Made by a program: the position numbers and the translations under genes. DNA of 64,000 nucleotides from Alentia gelatinosa (lineage: Eukaryota; Annelida; Polychaeta; Phyllodocida; Polynoidae), in assembly GCA_950022655.1 (NCBI GenBank), contig OX465584.1:29857469-29921468 (forward strand), in the 5' to 3' direction. Every line of letters begins with the position of its first letter. The stretch's first letter is position 1. The notes beneath the pieces were generated by a model. That model did not search any database and was not told where the DNA came from. It worked only from the letters and a program-made list of their open reading frames with translations. Of this stretch, positions 43,736 through 58,100 are shown piece by piece.

Positions 43736-43966
43736 CGGGCCTTTGGAAAAAATGATTTTATGTAGCTAGTGCTTAGAAATTGACGTTGGTGACGACGCAA
43801 GTTACTTCTTTGATACAATATGTGTTACAATTGATGAACTGGTATTTAAACTTACCGTTGATGTCAATATAGGTGTCATTCAGGAACATCACCCCGTTGT
43901 GAGTTATTTTCAAATGATTAATGTGGATGAATGATGAGGGTGATCATATCATACCATATTCATAAA

Positions 43967-44033
43967 GTGGTCTAGGGGTTCAAGCCTTTGGATCATAACC
44001 GGTAGCGATTCCCACCCCTTCACTCCTCTCAAA
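43967..44033 (+). repeat. Possible tRNA-derived SINE head
   Basis: GTGGTCTAGGGGTTC resembles a pol III A box and GGTAGCGATTCCC, 20 bp farther, resembles a B box. No tRNA cloverleaf closes cleanly and the body of a SINE is not defined. Confidence 0.3.
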
Positions 44034-44159
44034 ATAGGGCTGCACTTGAAAAAGGAAGATTTTTCTCTTTTTATGCTTAACTTCCTCCTGTCTTCGCTTC
44101 TAGTGCCTCACACCCCAGTTGATATATTTTCATGGGCTTAAATTGACTAACTAGATGTA

Positions 44160-45895
44160 GTGGGCTGATAGACTGGCCTCTGATGGAATTACCCTGTTAA
44201 ATCAGGAGTCATGGAGTGGAAGTAAAGTTCTATTACTAAAATTGTGTGTTCTGCGCCAGACCTTACATTGAGGCATTGAGTCATTCCTAGTGTCCTGGAG
44301 GTACGTTTTAATTCCGGCTGTAAATATCCATTGGAGACTGGCCAATGGTAAATCCTATGGGTGGACTTAAACACTTCTGTAGGTGTTAGAAATGTCCAGT
44401 TTGGCTATGAAGTTGCTCTTGCTTATTAGGGCGGCTGCCTTTTCCAGGGTTTGATACCTGAACAATTTATTTATGGCATACAAGTTCAGGGAGCTGCATG
44501 CTGTTCTGCTGCCATCCTGTATGAGCCTGACACCTCTGTCCGGCTTTGGTATCACTGCCAGTGCTGAAATGATATTGGGCTTGTCTTTGACTAAGACATA
44601 CCTGCCATTGTCCAACTCTACCTTTAGTTGTTTCTGGACTGCCTGCTTGTTTTTTGGGTTCAGGGCAGATTGGACTGCTCTGCCTTTGCGTTCTGAGTAT
44701 TAGTATTCATGATACGGAAACCTTTTGATATTCCTTCAAGAATGTACTCCCTGTCTGCATCCTGACAGGGATCCAAGCACCCCACGCCCCTTGACTGAGG
44801 GCTCCATCTCTCACTGGGGCTAGTGGGGCCATGCCCTAGTTGGTCTTGTGCTTGTACTTGCACCTATCTTTGTAGGGGCACTCTCCTGAACTGGCGAATA
44901 TTCTACATATTTCCGCCAGGTCATGGGTCTTCTCCTGCTTGCCCTGCTTGCCCTGCTTGGTTGTGTGTCGCTTCTTGCTGGCCTTCTCGCTCCCACACAG
45001 GTTGTTGTATCGCAGTTGCTGCTGCCTCTTCGGGGCCAGGGTCAGGGCTTCTATTGCTGAGACCTTGTCGCCCCAGCAGAATTCATTTTGTGCTTGTAGC
45101 TCCCTGTACCTTGTGTCGAGGTTGAGCACTGACTGCCAGTAGAACCTGGTGGGGAGCTTGAATATGTAGATGGCATAGAAAAGGTAATCCTCTACCCTAC
45201 CCCTGGCGAGATCACCTGATTGCAGTAGCCTGAAGAGCAGTCGCATGTTGGCTGCTCCCCACTCTGCTTGCACTACATACACCAGTGCCTGCTCATCGTG
45301 AGCTAGCACCATTGTTCCGTCATCATTTTCTATGAACTTCATGGTCTTCTTTTTCTTTTTTTAGACATGCAGGCACACATGCTCTGGCACAAAGTCTGTT
45401 ATTTTTAGTGCCTTTTTGTCTGAAGCCTTGATTGTTAGCAGGGCCGCCGGGTCGTAGCCATTGCTAGGCACCACACGGTATCCAACTTCCTTGATTTTGT
45501 TGTTGTCTGCTGTTTTACTCAATTGCGGCATGTCCACCATCTGTTCCCAATCTGCGCCACCTTAAGAAGGGCCTCTTCGTTGCCTCATTTTTCCCCCTCT
45601 TGCTCTCCCTGGGGTTGGGCCTCCCATTCCGCGTCATTCTGCTGCCCTTCACTGATATTCTGTGCGAAGTTGGGGTTGCCCAACTTACCCAGCGCCTTGC
45701 TGAGTCTGCATGCTTGGCCTGCTGGTATCCTTGACGTCTTGTACCGTCATGATAGTGAGCACCTCATAATCTGTGTAGTCCTCAGCTGCCATGATCTTGG
45801 TCGTCTTCCTCTTAAGGCCAATATTTTTCGCCCAATTAAAGTTGAAATTGGTGCCCATTTCAAGGTGGTTTTCTGTTCCTTTATCTGTCATAGTA
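44160..45895 (-). pseudogene. DIRS-like retrotransposon remnant (gag plus RT)
   Basis: The minus strand encodes a gag-like protein (44836-45342) whose C-terminus is a CCCH finger (C-x8-C-x5-C-x3-H, ending KYKHKTN). DREYILEGISKGFRI follows, then an RT fragment with AVIPKPDRGVRLIQDGSR, FIAKLDISNTYRSV and DLPLASLQW. Frameshifts and stops separate these parts, so it is inactive. The order and motifs fit DIRS-type tyrosine-recombinase elements. The recombinase itself is not seen. Confidence 0.7.
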
Positions 45896-46029
45896 TGATG
45901 CCCTTCATGAGGGCATTAAATTCTTGTTGCTGCTGTGAGTGCGCTGAGGCAAGTGGCCACTGTGGAGGGACCATTAATGGTAAGTGGGGTAATTAGGCTC
46001 CTGCCTGCCCCTCCCTCTATTCATATGAA

Positions 46030-47140
46030 GTAAAGGCTGATTTTTTAACACACTCTGAGAGATCATTTACATGCAAGACAAAAAGCAATGGACCAAAAAC
46101 AGAGCCTTGCAGTACTCCAAAACTCACCTCTGTTTCATCTGACACCTCGCAGTTGACTTCTAGTTTCTGCCTCCGGTTCGATAAATAAGTGTGCAGTCAA
46201 ACTACAAGATTATACAGAATTTCTAACAGATGGGATAATTTTAGAATAATTGAATTAGGGAAACGCTGTCAAAATCTTTCCAGAGGTCCATGAAACAAGA
46301 GGCAGTAATAAGGGAATCACCCCTTGCTGTACACAAACCATTCAGTTATTCAGAAATAGCTTCGTCGGTGCCCGGACCAGGTTGAAAACCGTACTTATAT
46401 TTACTTAAGGTATTCAATATCGATAGAAGTTCATGCATCACATTATGAATAATTTTCTCTAAAACTTTTCTTGGCAAGGGGAAAAGTGAAATCGGTCTCC
46501 AGTTAATTATAAAACATGTTTGGCCAGACCTAGGTATTGGCGTAACCATAGCAGATTTTCACATTTGGGAAAAGCTTTGCTCCTTGATGAATTTGATACA
46601 TATTTCCTTTAATTGAGTATTAAGAAAAGAAAGTGTTTCCATTATTTTTGTCCATGAAATATCCTGGTACCCAGAAGATTTGGACACATTGACATCTTTA
46701 ACCAATTTCATTACCAAATCGGCATTTACTTTATTTGTCAAGTCTACAAAAGAGGTAGATAAATTGCCTAGCTCAGCTCCGTACAGCTCTATCTTTATGG
46801 TACCAAACTCATCAAACAATATCTCGCCCATAGTCCCAAAAGATGTATTCATGTAATTAGCTAGGTTGCCTTCCTCCAACTAATCGACACTGAGAATCAG
46901 AAGAATCTGGATATATGAGCCCATTTATTGTTTGCCAACATTTTCTGGGTCCTTCCTAGACTGGGAACTCAGTAAATAATAATTACTCTTTGCTTGTTTT
47001 GAAGATGCATTAATTTCGCGTGATATCTTTCGTATTTCATTAAGGGTTTCGGGTTTCCTTGTCTTTCTATAAGTCCATAACTAACTTCCACCTTTGCACG
47101 ATTAATTCGATAATTTCTTCAGTAACCCAAGGGGATTCGT
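46030..47140 (-). pseudogene. LINE reverse transcriptase remnant
   Basis: The minus strand reads NWRPISLFPLPRKVLEKIIH, YGFQPGPGTDEAI and, to the left, LQGSVFGPLLFVLHVNDL, all RT motifs of non-LTR elements. To the right (46559-47140) is the linker region between endonuclease and RT, with frameshifts. It is a different lineage from the LINE at 19.6 kb, judged by sequence. Confidence 0.75.
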
Positions 47141-47149
47141 TTCAATACA

Positions 47150-50100
47150 TGCAAATTCTATAGATGCAACAACCTATATCGACGATCTCAAGTCATCACC
47201 ATGGAGATATATTGGCTAGTATGAGATATGATTTATTATTGTGATCAGGAATCGAATCTACCGAGCTGTGAGGTGACAGCAGTTGTCATTATACTTCTTC
47301 CCTAGTGACTAACGAGTGGGCAAGAGCAAGAGTACACTGGCCACCAGAGCAAATGCTTCAATGAAACATTTCTCACAAAGAAGAAAATCATTAGAAAAAT
47401 ATCAAATTTGGTATACATAAACAAAACACTTATGTTATTCTTTGAAGTAAATCCATTTACTTAGAAAATTGTTCATTGTTTGTAAATCAATATTTTAGAC
47501 TGCTGTGTCCATTATTGCCCGCTACTTCGCATTGTCTACAAAGTCCCCTTTAAAATGTATGTACCTCAACCCATTATATAAAACCTGTCAGATACCATAA
47601 CTGTGCTATACGGATTCAAATCCTTGGTACACGGCCTTCAAAGCCATGGTATATGGGAAAATAGTTCCCTTGTGCTAGAGGGCGGAATATAGTCCTTATT
47701 GATATATCCTTTAATATGGCAATTCCTGGGATCAATTAACTCAAGAAGATGGATAAGGAATACAACAAATGTTTATGCATACTGTGAGCGAGATGACCCT
47801 CCCATGAAGAGGATATCTCTAGACTGGTAGTAAACAATCATCTTGATAATCATGCACATTCTAATTTGCAGTAATTCCTTGTGCTCTAGCTATCGACTAA
47901 AACAGTTCTCTGGTTTCAAAGCTTCAAGTCATTACAAGCAAATATTTATATGTATACCTGACTACATCTGCTTTAAATCACAAACTATCAAAGCAAAAAA
48001 ATGCACAGAACCTTTTATTTATTGCAGGGCAAATACTCTATTGAAGTCATATATCAAGAATTGGGGATAACGCTTTTATATTTGAGAATAGAATTTTGAT
48101 TTCATAAGTAGAATAGAAAAGCATGGGATAAAAAACTTTTGTAAGGGCTTTTGATTAATAACCTTTTCATGTGCACCCAAAGGAACATATTTATGTTGTT
48201 TAAGTACTAGGCCTAAGTAACCCATTTCAGGTGAATGCCTTTGTATCTAATTTGATGTATGGTTAACAGCATTTCCCGGAAAACCCATTCTTCAGAAGCA
48301 TTTGTAGGACATAGTGTTTGCCTTTGTTCCCTTTTCTAACAAAATAAAGTTATGATATGATGGGAAAGAATAACAGATAGGAACTGTCTTTCCGTCAGTA
48401 ATTATAAAAGGATACTTGAGGTTATCAAAACTTTCAAGAAATGTTTGACTCGAATGGTTGTTGATGGTATTTTGTAAAATTATACAATGTAACTTCATAT
48501 TGTGTCTGAACATATAACTTTAGGATAGCAAGAAGGTAGTGTTGGTTCCAATTTTTTCTGTGACTAAGATATATGATACATATCAGCGAGTCACACTTAT
48601 TACTTTTGTGCTGCACCATTTGCCTCCGCAGAAAATGTTCATGCTAGGCCCATACCGAATAGTAGAGACATCTAGAGGCTTAGATAGAGTTCAGACTAGA
48701 TGACAAAGCATGGAATGAACCCCCTAGTGGAAAGCTGAAGAACTAAAGTAATAATATAGATAAGTTATCTGACAGTTGTTCAATAATAATGGTCTTCATT
48801 AAACAACAACGGTTTGCCTTTTATTTAGATTGTAGTAGGCTGATGTTAAGTTTGCCATTCACCACAGATTTAAAAGTATACTTAGGTCCTTGCTCTAATC
48901 AATATTAAGACAGGTAGAGGGGTATACTTGGCAACTTTTCAAACCAAGTCACTCTCCATCACCAGATCCCTCCCACAACCTAACTGATGTTTGTTCATCT
49001 GCATATATAGGGACAATGTTGGTGAATTAAAGGACATTGGGGCATATTGGCCATTCGAAAAAAATGCTTGATTAAAGAGGCAATATAAACAAGTTTTCAA
49101 TATTGCTTGGCCATAATCACAGTCCCTATCTACTTCACTAAGACTAGCCTTTTCTTATTTGTTGGAAATCCATTACTGGACAGCAACATATGCTACAGAT
49201 TACTAGATAAATCTGGTATCGGGAGTGAAGATGAGCTTTAAAATATTCTAAATGTCTCCAGTCCCAAAATGTTTGTCTTTGGTATTTTCTTGGTATTAAT
49301 TCAATATTTGTTTCTTGCTTTGAGTATTTGATCCAAACACAGCATGTTCTGAATCAAATTACTACTGAAAAACGTCAAACACAATGTATGAATATAATCA
49401 ATGTATGTAACAATATATGTAACAAAGAGGCAAGAAAGAAAGCCATTCATGTACGACGACAATGCAACATTCTTTTATTTCTATCTTAATTCATTAACCT
49501 AAGCTGCTGCCTACAATTATAATAAACAAGTTAGATCACAGTTATTCATTGAGACATAGCCAATAGAAACAAAACATTAAAGGCTTATCATACAATTTGC
49601 CTTGGAAATTAAAACCCATGTCTCTTTCCTGTAAGGTGGATTCGATGATGTCAAGGTATTGTAGAACACATATCCAACTTTTGAAAGATTATCATCATGA
49701 TGATAATATCATGTAAGAATTCTCAAAAGTTGTTTTTCACATAGTAAAACCTATGTCATTTTCTTCAATCTTTCTCACAAAATATAGCAAATGTGGAGTT
49801 CCACACATTTAATTGCTAAAACCATAGGTCACCGTCCTTGTTTTTGAAAGAACTATCAAAGAAAGTTATATTTCTCAGTACATTTCCTATATAAATCAAT
49901 CAGATATACATTGGCTTAATTTACCTATTGAGTAAGGTTAAACTCGATCATATTTTACATTACACTCATTTGGTATTGGAATAAATCAAATGAACCTGAT
50001 TGAATTGATAATTCCCCGTATTTGGAAATCACCAGGTTGCGCAACTGTGTATTGTAGGATATGCCTTTAATATCTTTCATTTCTTTTGGCATAGAAGAAT

Positions 50101-53100
50101 TGGTGTGGTCCTGAAGGCTACCTGAAATCGATCCTTTCCTAGTTCAATTTCAAATTATTTGTTGATAATTCCTAAGCTTCACCAGCGGTGCTAACAAAAT
50201 GCTGAAGCACACACTGACGAAGTTCTTCCAGAAAGATGTACATTGCCGGTAATATAAGCAGTAAGACAAGCTAGTATGAACTATTCATTTGTGGTTTGAC
50301 ATGTCTTGGTTAACAATACCCAGTACAAAAACTAATACCCCTGACCTAATATTATGTGTTTTTCTACAGAATATGTACAAAATGACACAGAAACTATCAG
50401 GAGTCCTTGATCGCAAGTGGAAGTACAATGATTTGATTGTCACTTAGTGGAAGAGTCGCCCGTATAGGAAAGGGATGACGTCAAAAATTACTTTAAAGAC
50501 GATTTATAAAAATACCGATCACCTTCATTGATATGCGGTATCATCTTAACCCTATTTAGATCACATTTTAGGTCATAGGCTTCATCGTGAATGTAGGTAA
50601 AAATTGTTCATTATAACTTATCCAATCATGAAGTAAAGGTACTGCTGAAATGGTAACTGACAGTTAAATATTTACAAGAAATCAAATGGGAAGGGTCATC
50701 CTCAAAATTTGCCGTTCTGATAAATAATGTCCACAGAAATATTGAAACTATTTTGAACTAATATATGCAAGTATATATGTACATTATGTTAGCCATCTAA
50801 TGAATATAATACTTGAGGAAATTATTTCTACAAAAGTATGCATACAAAACAAAGCATAGTAGATATACATCTGATAGATATTTTGTTTGTTTGTTAATAA
50901 TGTACTTTACCATGGTGGGTAACACTAAGGTATCTAGGGATGCACGTAAATATTTTTCAAAACGTGTCTTTACCCTACTAATGAAGTAAACTAATGATAC
51001 ATTTCAAAATGTGCTATCAGTGAACAGCAAACATATCATCATAATAAGTTCACACATCAAACCATTACTACTCTTCAGAATGTAAAGAATAAACCCTTGG
51101 TGCGTTTCAAACCCATATCACTCAATCAGAAATATGAACAATTACATTCAAAACCATAACGAGGAAAATAGGTTGATTCAAAGTAATTCTATTCCTGTAT
51201 AGGACTCTGTCATCCAGAGCTTTGTGGGAGTATCTTCCGACCTTTTAGCTCATTTGAAATAGTCGTTCAGCTAAAGGTATGCTATTCATACCCAACACAT
51301 GTTCTTATTCAGATCTATCCAACAGCTGTTGCCGTCTGGGATTTTCTTTGATATAATGAAGGACTCAACATCAATATGACCAAATATAATTTTCCAAATA
51401 ACGAATAATATGGCTATTGTCCAACAGCAGCATAAAATATTTAGCTCTTGGTCAAAGGGAACTATTGATATATACCCTTGTAGTGTACAATACTGTGTAC
51501 AATACTAATATTTCACCCCAAGGCCAACATGACAAGGCACCTACAACATCTTATACTTTCTATTATGAATAACACTGCTACAAGGAAACTGTGTCAGTTT
51601 TCTGTGGGATAAATTAGAAGTGATGGAAACAGTTAGCGTGCGATACCGGTATAACAGGACACACGGATGTAATATATGGCACGTTTTGAAAAAGCATATT
51701 ATATGCACTCTGTATGGCACCTCCATTCATTCTAAGTATTTCTGGTCGTGTCAGATTGGATTATTGGTAAGCAGATGTGGCTAGATCACACGCTAAATGC
51801 CAAAGGGGCTTCACAATGGTAATTCCAAATGTATAGAAGTCGGAATTCGTGGTATGAATACGCTCTCCAAAGTTTTTGATTCATGCTGTAGCTCTCTTGA
51901 AGCAGTATGCTCCCCATTGAAATCAGAAGTGAGGTATTCAAAAAGCGTCATGGAAATCATCTTCTGTACATTTCTGGCGGACTCAATACATGCAGAAATC
52001 TAGTTTCAGTGTGGTTGGGTGAAAATGTTTAGCAACATTGCAACAGATACAAAGGCAAAAACGGCCGACAAACACTGGTCAGGGTACCAGAGTTCTAATT
52101 CCTCTAAATGGCAGGTGTACCCTCACCACGGGCCAGTCATTACAGTTTGCTCCACATTACATCACACCTTCTGGTTGAACGTTTATCCAATGTGTTCTGT
52201 TCCTGCACATTTTCCTTTTTCACATTAAGAGAGAAGTAAGATCTTAGAGAGAGAAAACTATGAGTATGCGACACTACCTTTTTATCACGATTGCTGGAAT
52301 AGCATACAACGGTATTAGCATGTGCATCTATGCAAACACCACAACAATGTTTCGTCTTACAACTATAGCTTGATGCCTATCAAACACCGACAAAGCTGTG
52401 TAACAAACAAGAGTTTCAAGTTGCGACCAAATGTTGCATTACATGATAGATATTTGCAATGAACTGACATGATAATTCTTTTCCAGTGTTTCTGTCAGTT
52501 ATGATTGCCCTCATTTGATATCGTAAAATATACATCATATAAAGGGAAGTCCTACCTGAAATAAAACTAATAGAATGCACAATATATTTTCCATTGTTGT
52601 ACGCCTACCCTATATTGCTCAGCCGCGAGATCTTTCATTGCATGAATTGCTCGTTTACTGACTGCTGTCATCACATTTTGCTCTTTCTATCAGATCCTAC
52701 GTTTGTCTCCAAGGATTCAAAAGAATAAAAGAACTTATAAACCTACCTAAAATAAAGTAGAATGCTTTTATCAATATCCTTACACAGCTGAATATCAGGG
52801 TAGTATATCTATCAAACATATATTGTATGATATGGTTATATATATATATATAAATATCATCATATATATTTATATATATGATATAGTATCTGATAAAAGC
52901 TTCCTGGTCCTTTATCCATTTGTTGATGCTTGAGATCTGTTTGAAGTTTGAGTATTTCCATAAATGGTAAATGTCCAGACCTGTAAGTATGTTAAGTTTA
53001 ATTTTTGGCGAAATCAAATGGCCTACTGTATTTAACCTCGCGTTAAGATTTTACACAGAGATATGACGCCTCCTCCGCCAATTCTAAGCTAATAGTACTC

Positions 53101-54300
53101 AGATGAAGCCAGGAGAAGAAGTCAATTATTCTATAATCGATACAACAAGGTACAATTCCAGAACCTCCTCGAGAAGATTTTCTGAAATGTAATAACCATG
53201 GAATAACTACATGCTTATCAGTTCACGCAATGGTGCTTCGTAATTTCCTATACTCTCAGTAGCACCATATAGTGGTCGTTTTGCTCTGTTATACGTGTTG
53301 ATGTGTGTAGGCTAGTAGATCGATCTCGGAGCAATTGTCTAATAATCCCGATTTGAAAATGAAGACTATATCTTGGCAAAAGTCACACTAGCCTATATTC
53401 ATATTACCGCACATTCAATATCACAAAACTATTCATATTTCTGTTGCTTCTATTCTTAAGCATACGTTCCACCCTATTTACACATTAGTCAAAATTGGAG
53501 AACTACACTTCCTCCTCCAAAACAACATTAGGAAAAGACTGGAAATACCATTTCCGATAAGGAAACATGGTGCTCCGAGAGGCCTATTCTCGTATGAAAC
53601 ATGAGCCCCAATTTTTGGCTGACGGCCATTGACAGTGCCATAGTTGTTTAGCCTTTGGTATAAGATTAGATATTCACTATCACCGTACAATACAAATGCA
53701 TGTATCTATCTTTCAAGAATATCAAATTGCAAAATGCAACATCTCACCATGTCAACTATCAGGTCAACCATTTTGATCACATACTGGTGCAATAGCAATG
53801 AAGGACTACACAGGTAAAGCGCAGAGCTTGATCTTTTGAAGAATGACAAAAGCCTAATACAAAGAGTGAACAACCCACCAGAAAAATACACACAGTGGAT
53901 CTGCATATCAGAGAAAATGCTTTTTAGAAATTCCCTGAATGTAAATGATAGGCAAAAATAAAATAATCAACGATTTCCACTACGAGATCCGATAGATTTC
54001 CTGAGTATTACCGAAACTTGAAAAATATGAAATTTCCCAGTACTTGTAACAACTCCATCACATGAGATCCACAATGTATATTTCGGTGTGTGTTTGAAGA
54101 GTTGTATCATGTACTTGTCTTTGTGCTTACAAATGCACGATTTCAAGGGATCTGTAATTCACACTCAAGAGACTATGCACGCGCCCGTGGAGGTTGGCAA
54201 CGCAATGCTGTAGTTATGAATAGTATTCTCAGAGTATTCACCGGTAAAATAAAGTACAATTTTGTCATTCATATTTCCCTGATATCTCCGTCATGGATTC
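47150..54300. other. About 7 kb without recognisable genes
   Basis: AT-rich sequence with short spurious ORFs only. A TA-rich imperfect palindrome sits at about 52838-52882. Some of this could be long 3' untranslated sequence of the SLC6 gene or intergenic DNA. I see no exon, RNA gene or intact transposon. Confidence 0.55.
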
Positions 54301-54307
54301 ATCGCTT

Positions 54308-54313
54308 TTTATT
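54308..54313 (-). promoter_or_regulatory. Candidate poly(A) signal of the SLC6 gene
   Basis: An AATAAA on the minus strand lies about 590 bp downstream of the SLC6 stop. It is the nearest clear hexamer I noticed. In AT-rich DNA such hexamers are common, so this is tentative. Confidence 0.3.
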
Positions 54314-54899
54314 ATGATAAAGCAATTAGACATATAATAGGACTTGTTGTTTGAAGAATATAGTTATGATGAACCATTTCTTGTCCTTGTCTGATAAAAG
54401 CACCATATCTTTGGAGCTTTACGTGTATATTTACGTCTTTTTGGCAACTTCTATCATTAAAGAGTATCGAAATATATTACCTAATCTCACCAATCACACC
54501 GAACATGAACAAGAATATTAGGAATATTAGGATACCAAGAGAGACCGTTATGACTGTTCATATCATATATGAAAGGTAAACCAACCTTTTGTGAATGTTG
54601 AACTAACGTAATAACATACAGCCCCACTGGAGCTAGTATGAGAATCGTTAGCAACGGATCCCATTTTCATTGGTGGCAATAAGTCGTTTTTAATATCATA
54701 TTGAATATATATAATATTGCAAAATATCTTATCATCACCACTGAAAATGTATTGTACACAGTTGACCTATTCTTTCTCTTCTTATTGTTGTTTCTCTTTT
54801 TCCCAGGCAATTACCGTCACATACCATAACCGTCCTAAACATGATTTGTAGCAGTGGTCCATGGTGTACACCCAAATTCGGAGTACTAGTACTTAGTAT

Positions 54900-55133
54900 T
54901 CAATACCTTGTGTTATCACAGCTCCTAGCATTTTCTGTCAATGAAGTTTCTTTGTCCTGTGAGCTCGGTTCTATGCTCAGTAAACAATCTACTGAGGGAA
55001 ATTGTGTGGTTTTCGTGGTCGGTCTCTGCGATGATTGTGAGGAACCATCTTCAAAATAAGAGTAACGACCAAAGCGATGTTCTGGTAGAGCTGGACCCCA
55101 TTCCTCAAGCGGACGAGAAACGTCGACCAAAAG
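54900..55133 (-). CDS. SLC6 last coding exon: C-terminal tail and stop
   Basis: It begins LLVDVSRP and carries the family tail motif [17 protein letters not shown] Ser/Thr/Gln-rich tail follows, ending DNTRY and a TGA at 54900-54902. The acceptor is TTTCAG at phase 0. No obvious PDZ ligand is present. Confidence 0.88.
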   Translation of the reverse strand, partial: LLVDVSRPLEEWGPALPEHRFGRYSYFEDGSSQSSQRPTTKTTQFPSVDCLLSIEPSSQDKETSLTENARSCDNTRY

Positions 55134-58100
55134 CTGAAAGAAGAAAATCGTATGATTTGATATTTTTTATTCTATTTCTCTTCCTTTTGAGGAGTCCAAT
55201 GATACCTATTGATTTTGAATGGCGATGTATTAAATACAATGTATGTGGCAGCATTATGAAAAATGATATCAACTGCGAGTAGGACAGAGCCCATGTACCC
55301 TTGACACTAGGAATTTTTATCATCACAAGAAAAAATGCAACCTATGGTCTAACCGTCACATGTTTGGTCTAAATCTACAATGTTGTATCTTTGGGTTACC
55401 TGTAGATTAATCTAGAGCCCATTAACAACTATATGCCGTTGAGCAGAGGTTACCATAATTTCCTTGAATTACGTTACAATGATAATGTATAGTAACCTCC
55501 TCCGTGGGTGGATTCTTAGGAGAGCATTCAGGACTGTCATGCGGAAATGCGTTACGACAGCATTCAAAGTCTATTAAAGTTCGGTTCGTGGCAGAGAATT
55601 AGATTGATTATCGGAAGTCCTGGAGTTCACGACAGCATTCAGTTTGAGGCAGTCCTTTCTATTCCTAACGGATCTCAATGAAATTAGTGAACACCTAATT
55701 TCTCATTTTGAAATTAAAGGAGTGCAACTTTTTATATCATATAAGAAGTTGCTACATATCTCCCGTCATTTTGATGTTATAACCAATGCCTACCTTGTAT
55801 CCACCTCGTCTACAGTAGTTGACAAGGAAGAAACCAACGATGAGGGAGAGTGGGAACAAGGTGATCATCCACCCCAGGACCTGCGCCCAGCAGGGGTATG
55901 TGTAGCTCTCCAGGGAGGGTGGCTTGTATGAGACGATGTTAAAGATGGTGGTGAGGAAGATGATAGTGGGGGTAAGGATCCTCCAGCACACTCTCCAGTA
56001 GATGTTAGGGCGATGTCCGATCATCATCTCGATGTCCTGGCTGAATGAGTCTGTCCCTGTGAACAGAGATACCCAGTTCTAAATGGCAGGACAATGCTTA
56101 GGGTGCAGTAGAGGGATTTGTCATTTTTATTGTGACGATTGAAAATCGTTGTTGTTAGTTGCAAGGAGATTCAAAATCGTTCATAATCGTCGCATTATGA
56201 TGTTATGTTACATGTAGAGGGACTTTAGAGAGAGGCTCCAGCAGAGCACCTCAGAGCTGCTATTGGTCGTGATACTGGGCACCAGAGCAGGCGTTTCTTA
56301 ATGTGATGTCGGAGCTGAGCCTAGACAGACCAGGGACCTGTTTCAATAGTTTCGTGACATTAGGCCTAGACAGACATCACCAGCGGCACCAACAGTGCAA
56401 GCAAAAGCGGAAAAAGATTAGCAAATATCAGAAGATCGAAGTGGCCAATCTTCTTCATATTGGGAACGATTATAGATCATATGTATCCCCAACTCATGTT
56501 AAAGTGTCATTGCTTAATTCCTACGAGAAGTGAGTGAAACTCTGTGTGTCATCGACTGCAATCTTGTGATCTGTCCGTATGGTGTCACAAATGCCATCTA
56601 GACATGTCACGAAACTACTGAAATAGGTCCCTGTTCACTCACTGATATCCACAGCAGAAGACACAAAGACAGACTGTCAATCAGCATAAGTGGGGCTTCG
56701 AGCAGAGTGTGGCACCCCCGTTGACCACTCCCCGCCTCCAGTGCAACAGATGCGGTCAGGGATTCCGGGAGATACTTTCCAGCCACTAACCCGCGAGTAG
56801 AGGCCGAAAGTTTTGAAATTCTAGAAAGTTTTGGCCGGACTTTAGCACCAGAAGGTCACCATATCATCAACGCTTATCTTTATTTACCTTCATTATTCAG
56901 TTAACCTCATCATCCAACGGATATTAGATGAGTTGCCACTGCATGGCCACTACACTGTCATATGATGTGTCAGGTGATCTAAGTACTTTACCATAGTAAC
57001 TGGTAAAAAAAATTGGAAGGAAAGGTATCTGCTAGTTGTAGAAAACAAGAAGAAAAGAAATATCCATAGTAAATAATATAGATAGTGTTGCCTGGTCTGT
57101 GCCTACTTACCATAAACCCAGTTGATGGCCACACACTCGAGGAAGCCGACGATGAGAAGTGGTATACCGGATATACAGTAGTCCACCAGGTTGAGGAGGT
57201 AGATTCCCGATCGAGCCACCATAGGCAGCCCTAGGAGGAATGCGACGATGATAACGCAGATCCTGAAGACGTAGTTACCGCCCGGGCGACGGAGTATGTG
57301 AGGGAACTCGTCAGTCAGAGCTGATAGGACTGATTCAACCAGTGAAAACTGAAAGAGAATATTTACAGATACATGTACAAAGACAGAAATAATTCTATTA
57401 TATCAGAATTCAGTTCCAAGTGTCGGAATATATAAACATATCCAAACACCTCGTTCATTGTCCAAAAGATGATAGTTATTGATATAACTACGCATAAATC
57501 TTTCAATAATCAACTTATCTATTTCGTAATATCTTTGGAAACAAGACTATGTACATGAATCCTGATCAGGTCCCAGATTCATGCAACTGACTGAGTGACC
57601 AAGAATAATTCAATGGTCGTGCAACTCTTTTCCTAGGCAATCGGTAAAAACCCATTCCTGTAATGTATGACTCATTCATGGAGAATACAATTTGTTTTAA
57701 GAATGGTCCTTTCACATTTCTATTAAATATGTTATACCAAACAAATAGAGCAATACGATCACCATGATCCTGTTTCCAAATGCCCTTCTATACAAGGATT
57801 TTAAAAACGAATTCTACTCGTTGCCGAACACCTACCTGCGACCCGAAGCCCAGGGTGGCCATCATGATGAAGAAGAAAATAGCCCACATCTGCGGTACGG
57901 GCATGCGCGACAGAGCTTCCGGGTAGACGACAAACACGAGGCCGGGTCCGCCAGCGGCCACATCTTTCACATCGACGCCCTTCTCTGCCGCCATGAAGCC
58001 CAGTACGCAGAAAATTACGAAGCCAGCGTAGATAGAAGTCCCGCAGTTAATCAGTGACACCGTGATGGCATCCCTGTAAGATCGAATTTTATTGGTCATG

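Noticed and set aside
44823..45142. Plus-strand Cys/Pro/Leu-rich ORFs
   Set aside because: They are antisense to the gag-like CCCH protein of the DIRS remnant.
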